Made by a program: the position numbers and the translations under genes. DNA of 64,000 bases, from the NCBI RefSeq assembly GCF_027594785.1, contig NZ_CP075584.1:1674001-1738000 (forward strand). The letters run 5' to 3'. Every line of letters starts with the position of its first letter. Within the stretch, counting starts at the first letter, position 1. Origin of the DNA: Cryobacterium breve (lineage in GTDB: Bacteria; Actinomycetota; Actinomycetes; Actinomycetales; Microbacteriaceae). The notes beneath the pieces were generated by a model that was not told the origin of the DNA, made no database searches, and worked only from the letters and a program-made list of their open reading frames with translations. Below, piece after piece: positions 62,400-64,000 of the stretch.

Positions 62400-62730
62400 T
62401 CAGGCGGGAAGTTCGGCCCAGCCGCGCGATTTGAACGCGTAGACGGCGAGGTCGAGTGCCTCGTCGCCGTTCTGGGACGCGAACACGGTGTCGGGCAGCA
62501 GGGCGACGCCGACGCCGCGCTTGATCGCCTGCGCGCGAATCTTCTCGTAACGCGGGGCGAGGTACGGGCCGACGAGCAACACATCGATGGTGTCGAGTGA
62601 CGCGGGGAGGTCGGATTCGCTGCCGGCGTGAACCGTCAGGCTCAAGGCCCCTGTCCTCACCGGTACGGCGCACTCGATGGGCGACGAAGGCGCTGGACGC
62701 TCCGGCACCGCAAACTACGAGAATCCTCAT
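62400..62730 (-). CDS. Small PTS EIIB-like protein, copy 2 (frameshifted)
   Basis: About 109 aa, a paralogue of the protein at 59988. It starts MRILVVCGAGASSAFVAHRVRR, with the same phospho-Cys loop, and ends in LLPDTVFASQNGDEALDLAVYAFKSRGWAELPA. The frame breaks at 62637-62643 (GAGCCTG in coding direction); one C removed gives RGLELTVHAGSESDLP. It is convergent with the MtlR-like gene, whose stop is 20 bp away. No IIC partner is near. Confidence 0.7.
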
Positions 62731-62854
62731 TGACCTGCTCATTTCTTCGACGGGCTCTGCCCACTTCCATCCTCCCGCTAATCGGGGTCTTTGGCTAGCG
62801 GATGCCGCGTCGCGGCGCGCCGCTACCCCTCCCCCATTTCCTCCCCGTTCCACG

Positions 62855-62918
62855 CCGCGAGAGTACGAATTCGGCCCTTAAAACCGTCGTTTAAAGGGCC
62901 AAAAACGTACTCTCGCGG
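62855..62918. repeat. Composite palindrome between map and EIIB-like gene
   Basis: Outer arms CCGCGAGAGTACG/CGTACTCTCGCGG are perfect; an inner imperfect pair GGCCCTTAAA / TTTAAAGGGCC sits inside. It lies in the 235-bp gap downstream of map and could act as its terminator, but no T run follows. Confidence 0.7.
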
Positions 62919-62965
62919 AACGAACGCGCGCGTTGTGGGGCTGCTGAGCGCCAGGGCGGGAGGTG

Positions 62966-63796
62966 TTAGGGGATGGGGACGGGCGTGACGCCGAGCGGGG
63001 CGAGCTGGGCGGCTCCGCCGTCTTCGGCGGTGAGCACCCAGATGCCGTCCTTGTGCACGGCGACGCTGTGCTCCCAATGCGCGGCAGCGAGGCCGTCGCT
63101 CGTGGCAACCGTCCACTCGTCGTCCCGCACGAAGGTCTCGATCGATCCGAGAACGACCATCGGCTCGATCGCGACGACGAGCCCGGGCTTGACCTCTGGG
63201 CCCTTCTGGCGCACGCGGTAGTTGAACACGGGCGGGGCCTCGTGCATGGACCGGCCGATGCCGTGGCCGACGTAGTCGGTGAGGATTCCGTAGCTGCCCT
63301 GGGACTCGATGTAGTCCTCGATGGCGTCGCCGACCTCATTCAGGTAGCGCGCCTCGGCGAGGCGGGCGATGCCGTGCCAGAGCGACTGTTCGGTGACGTA
63401 ATTGAGCTTCTGGCGTTCGGCGACGACCTCCGGGCGCGTCGGGTCCGGGATCACGTAGCTGAACGCGGCGTCGCCGTTCCAGCCATCGAGGATCGCTCCG
63501 CTGTCGATGGACACGATGTCACCGGCGCCGAGAACCCGGCCACCGGGAATGCCGTGCACCACGTCGTCGTTCACGCTCGCACAGACTGTGTGGAAGTAGC
63601 CGTGCTCGAGCTTGAAGTTCGGCAGGCCTCCCCGGGCGACAATCGCGGCCTCGGCGGCCGCGTCGAGCTCGAGGGTCGTGACACCCGGCCGCATCAGCGC
63701 GCGGGCCGCGTCGAGGGACGCGGCGGTCGCGAGCCCCGGTGCGATCATCAGCCGCATCTGTGCCGGCGATTTGTAGATGGATCGACGTAGGCTCAT
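62966..63796 (-). CDS. map: Methionine aminopeptidase type I
   Basis: A 276-aa enzyme that removes the N-terminal Met from nascent proteins. Metal-binding residues are in VSIDSGAILDGWNGDAAFSYV, GHGIGRSMHEAPPVFNY and LVVAIEPMVV, with VNDDVVHGIPGGR. The ATG is 22 bp downstream of the adk stop, as in the usual adk-map arrangement. Confidence 0.96.
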   Translation of the reverse strand: MSLRRSIYKSPAQMRLMIAPGLATAASLDAARALMRPGVTTLELDAAAEAAIVARGGLPNFKLEHGYFHTVCASVNDDVVHGIPGGRVLGAGDIVSIDSGAILDGWNGDAAFSYVIPDPTRPEVVAERQKLNYVTEQSLWHGIARLAEARYLNEVGDAIEDYIESQGSYGILTDYVGHGIGRSMHEAPPVFNYRVRQKGPEVKPGLVVAIEPMVVLGSIETFVRDDEWTVATSDGLAAAHWEHSVAVHKDGIWVLTAEDGGAAQLAPLGVTPVPIP

Positions 63797-63818
63797 TGCC
63801 TGGTTCCCCGCAAACGGA

Positions 63819-64000
63819 TCAGGACGCGCTCGGTGCGTCCGGGTTGTCGACGGCGTGGAGCTCGCGCTCCGCGAGGGCGCTCAGAATGCGCTCGGTCACC
63901 GCGTCGACGGCACCGAGGCCGTCAACGGTGACAACGAGCCCGCGGGCCCCGTACACGTCGATAAGCGGAGCAGTCTGCTCCGAGTAAACCTCGAGCCGGT
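63819..64000 (-). CDS. adk: Adenylate kinase, C-terminal part (cut by window edge)
   Basis: The last ~60 residues of an adenylate kinase: [27 protein letters not shown] matches the LID-end to C-terminus (YxxQTAPL) of Adk, followed by [23 protein letters not shown]. The N-terminal P-loop lies beyond the window. Its position before map supports the call. Confidence 0.88.
   Translation of the reverse strand, partial: RLEVYSEQTAPLIDVYGARGLVVTVDGLGAVDAVTERILSALAERELHAVDNPDAPSAS

Overview
The window is a high-GC, densely packed actinobacterial chromosome segment, most likely from the family Microbacteriaceae and possibly near Cryobacterium or Leifsonia. The grounds are the high GC, frequent GTG/TTG starts, ATGA/GTGA gene overlaps, an L17 protein with a long Ala-rich tail, a GuaB3 paralogue, a DUF3817 gene beside guaA, and an rpoA operon without rpsD. 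The genus is inference only. No tRNA, rRNA, CRISPR array, prophage or insertion sequence was recognised.

Layout. 0-4 kb: two copies of a flavin electron-transfer cassette (ferric-reductase-like membrane protein plus secreted FMN-binding protein). 4-9.6 kb: FUSC transporter, UvrD/PcrA helicase, glycerophosphodiester phosphodiesterase, small membrane protein. 9.6-12 kb: Bax-inhibitor-1 family protein, LuxR-type response regulator, hypothetical protein. 12-17 kb: guaA, DUF3817, SURF1, and a KhtUT-type cation/proton antiporter. 17.2-19.2 kb: an orphan AbiEi-like gene set in GC-rich repeats and bounded by copies of the same palindrome. 19-26 kb: glpD, guaB3, membrane protein, PatB-like aminotransferase, guaB. 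26-33 kb: livHMGF branched-chain amino-acid transporter facing its binding protein livJ, a second binding-protein-like lipoprotein, and a RarD permease. 34-37 kb: groES with CIRCE-like operators, a THUMP-like methyltransferase, three small membrane proteins. 37-44 kb: tsaD-rimI-tsaB-tsaE-alr-acpS-glmS, with coaA divergent. 45-54.5 kb: YidC-like protein, glmM, rpsI-rplM, truA, acyltransferase, then rplQ-rpoA-rpsK-rpsM-rpmJ-infA. 54.8-62.7 kb: mannitol PTS (mtlD-mtlF-mtlA), general PTS (ptsI-ptsH), two small IIB-like proteins, and a MtlR/BglG regulator. The right edge holds map and the 3' end of adk.

Functional links. The PTS block is a complete mannitol uptake route: EI, HPr, MtlF, MtlA, then MtlD to fructose-6-phosphate, with MtlR carrying PTS-sensing domains. 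glmS and glmM supply UDP-GlcNAc precursors; alr adds D-alanine. tsaB/D/E make tRNA t6A, and rimI is a classic partner. guaA, guaB3 and guaB concern GMP synthesis.

A striking technical feature dominates the window. About 20 otherwise normal genes, including infA, guaA, guaB, glmS, coaA, alr, truA and tsaD, carry single-base frameshifts. Fourteen are the same event: an extra C turning GAGCTG/GAGCTC into GAGCCTG/GAGCCTC. Removing that base restores the expected protein every time and even restores correct stop/start overlaps (tsaB/rimI, livM/livG). I treat these as systematic sequence errors rather than pseudogenes, and give full-length coordinates that span them. The most biologically interesting elements are a three-way-junction RNA candidate before rpsM, an internal terminator before rpoA, the duplicated flavin cassette, the repeat-bounded AbiEi islet, and an extracytoplasmic domain fused to LivH.
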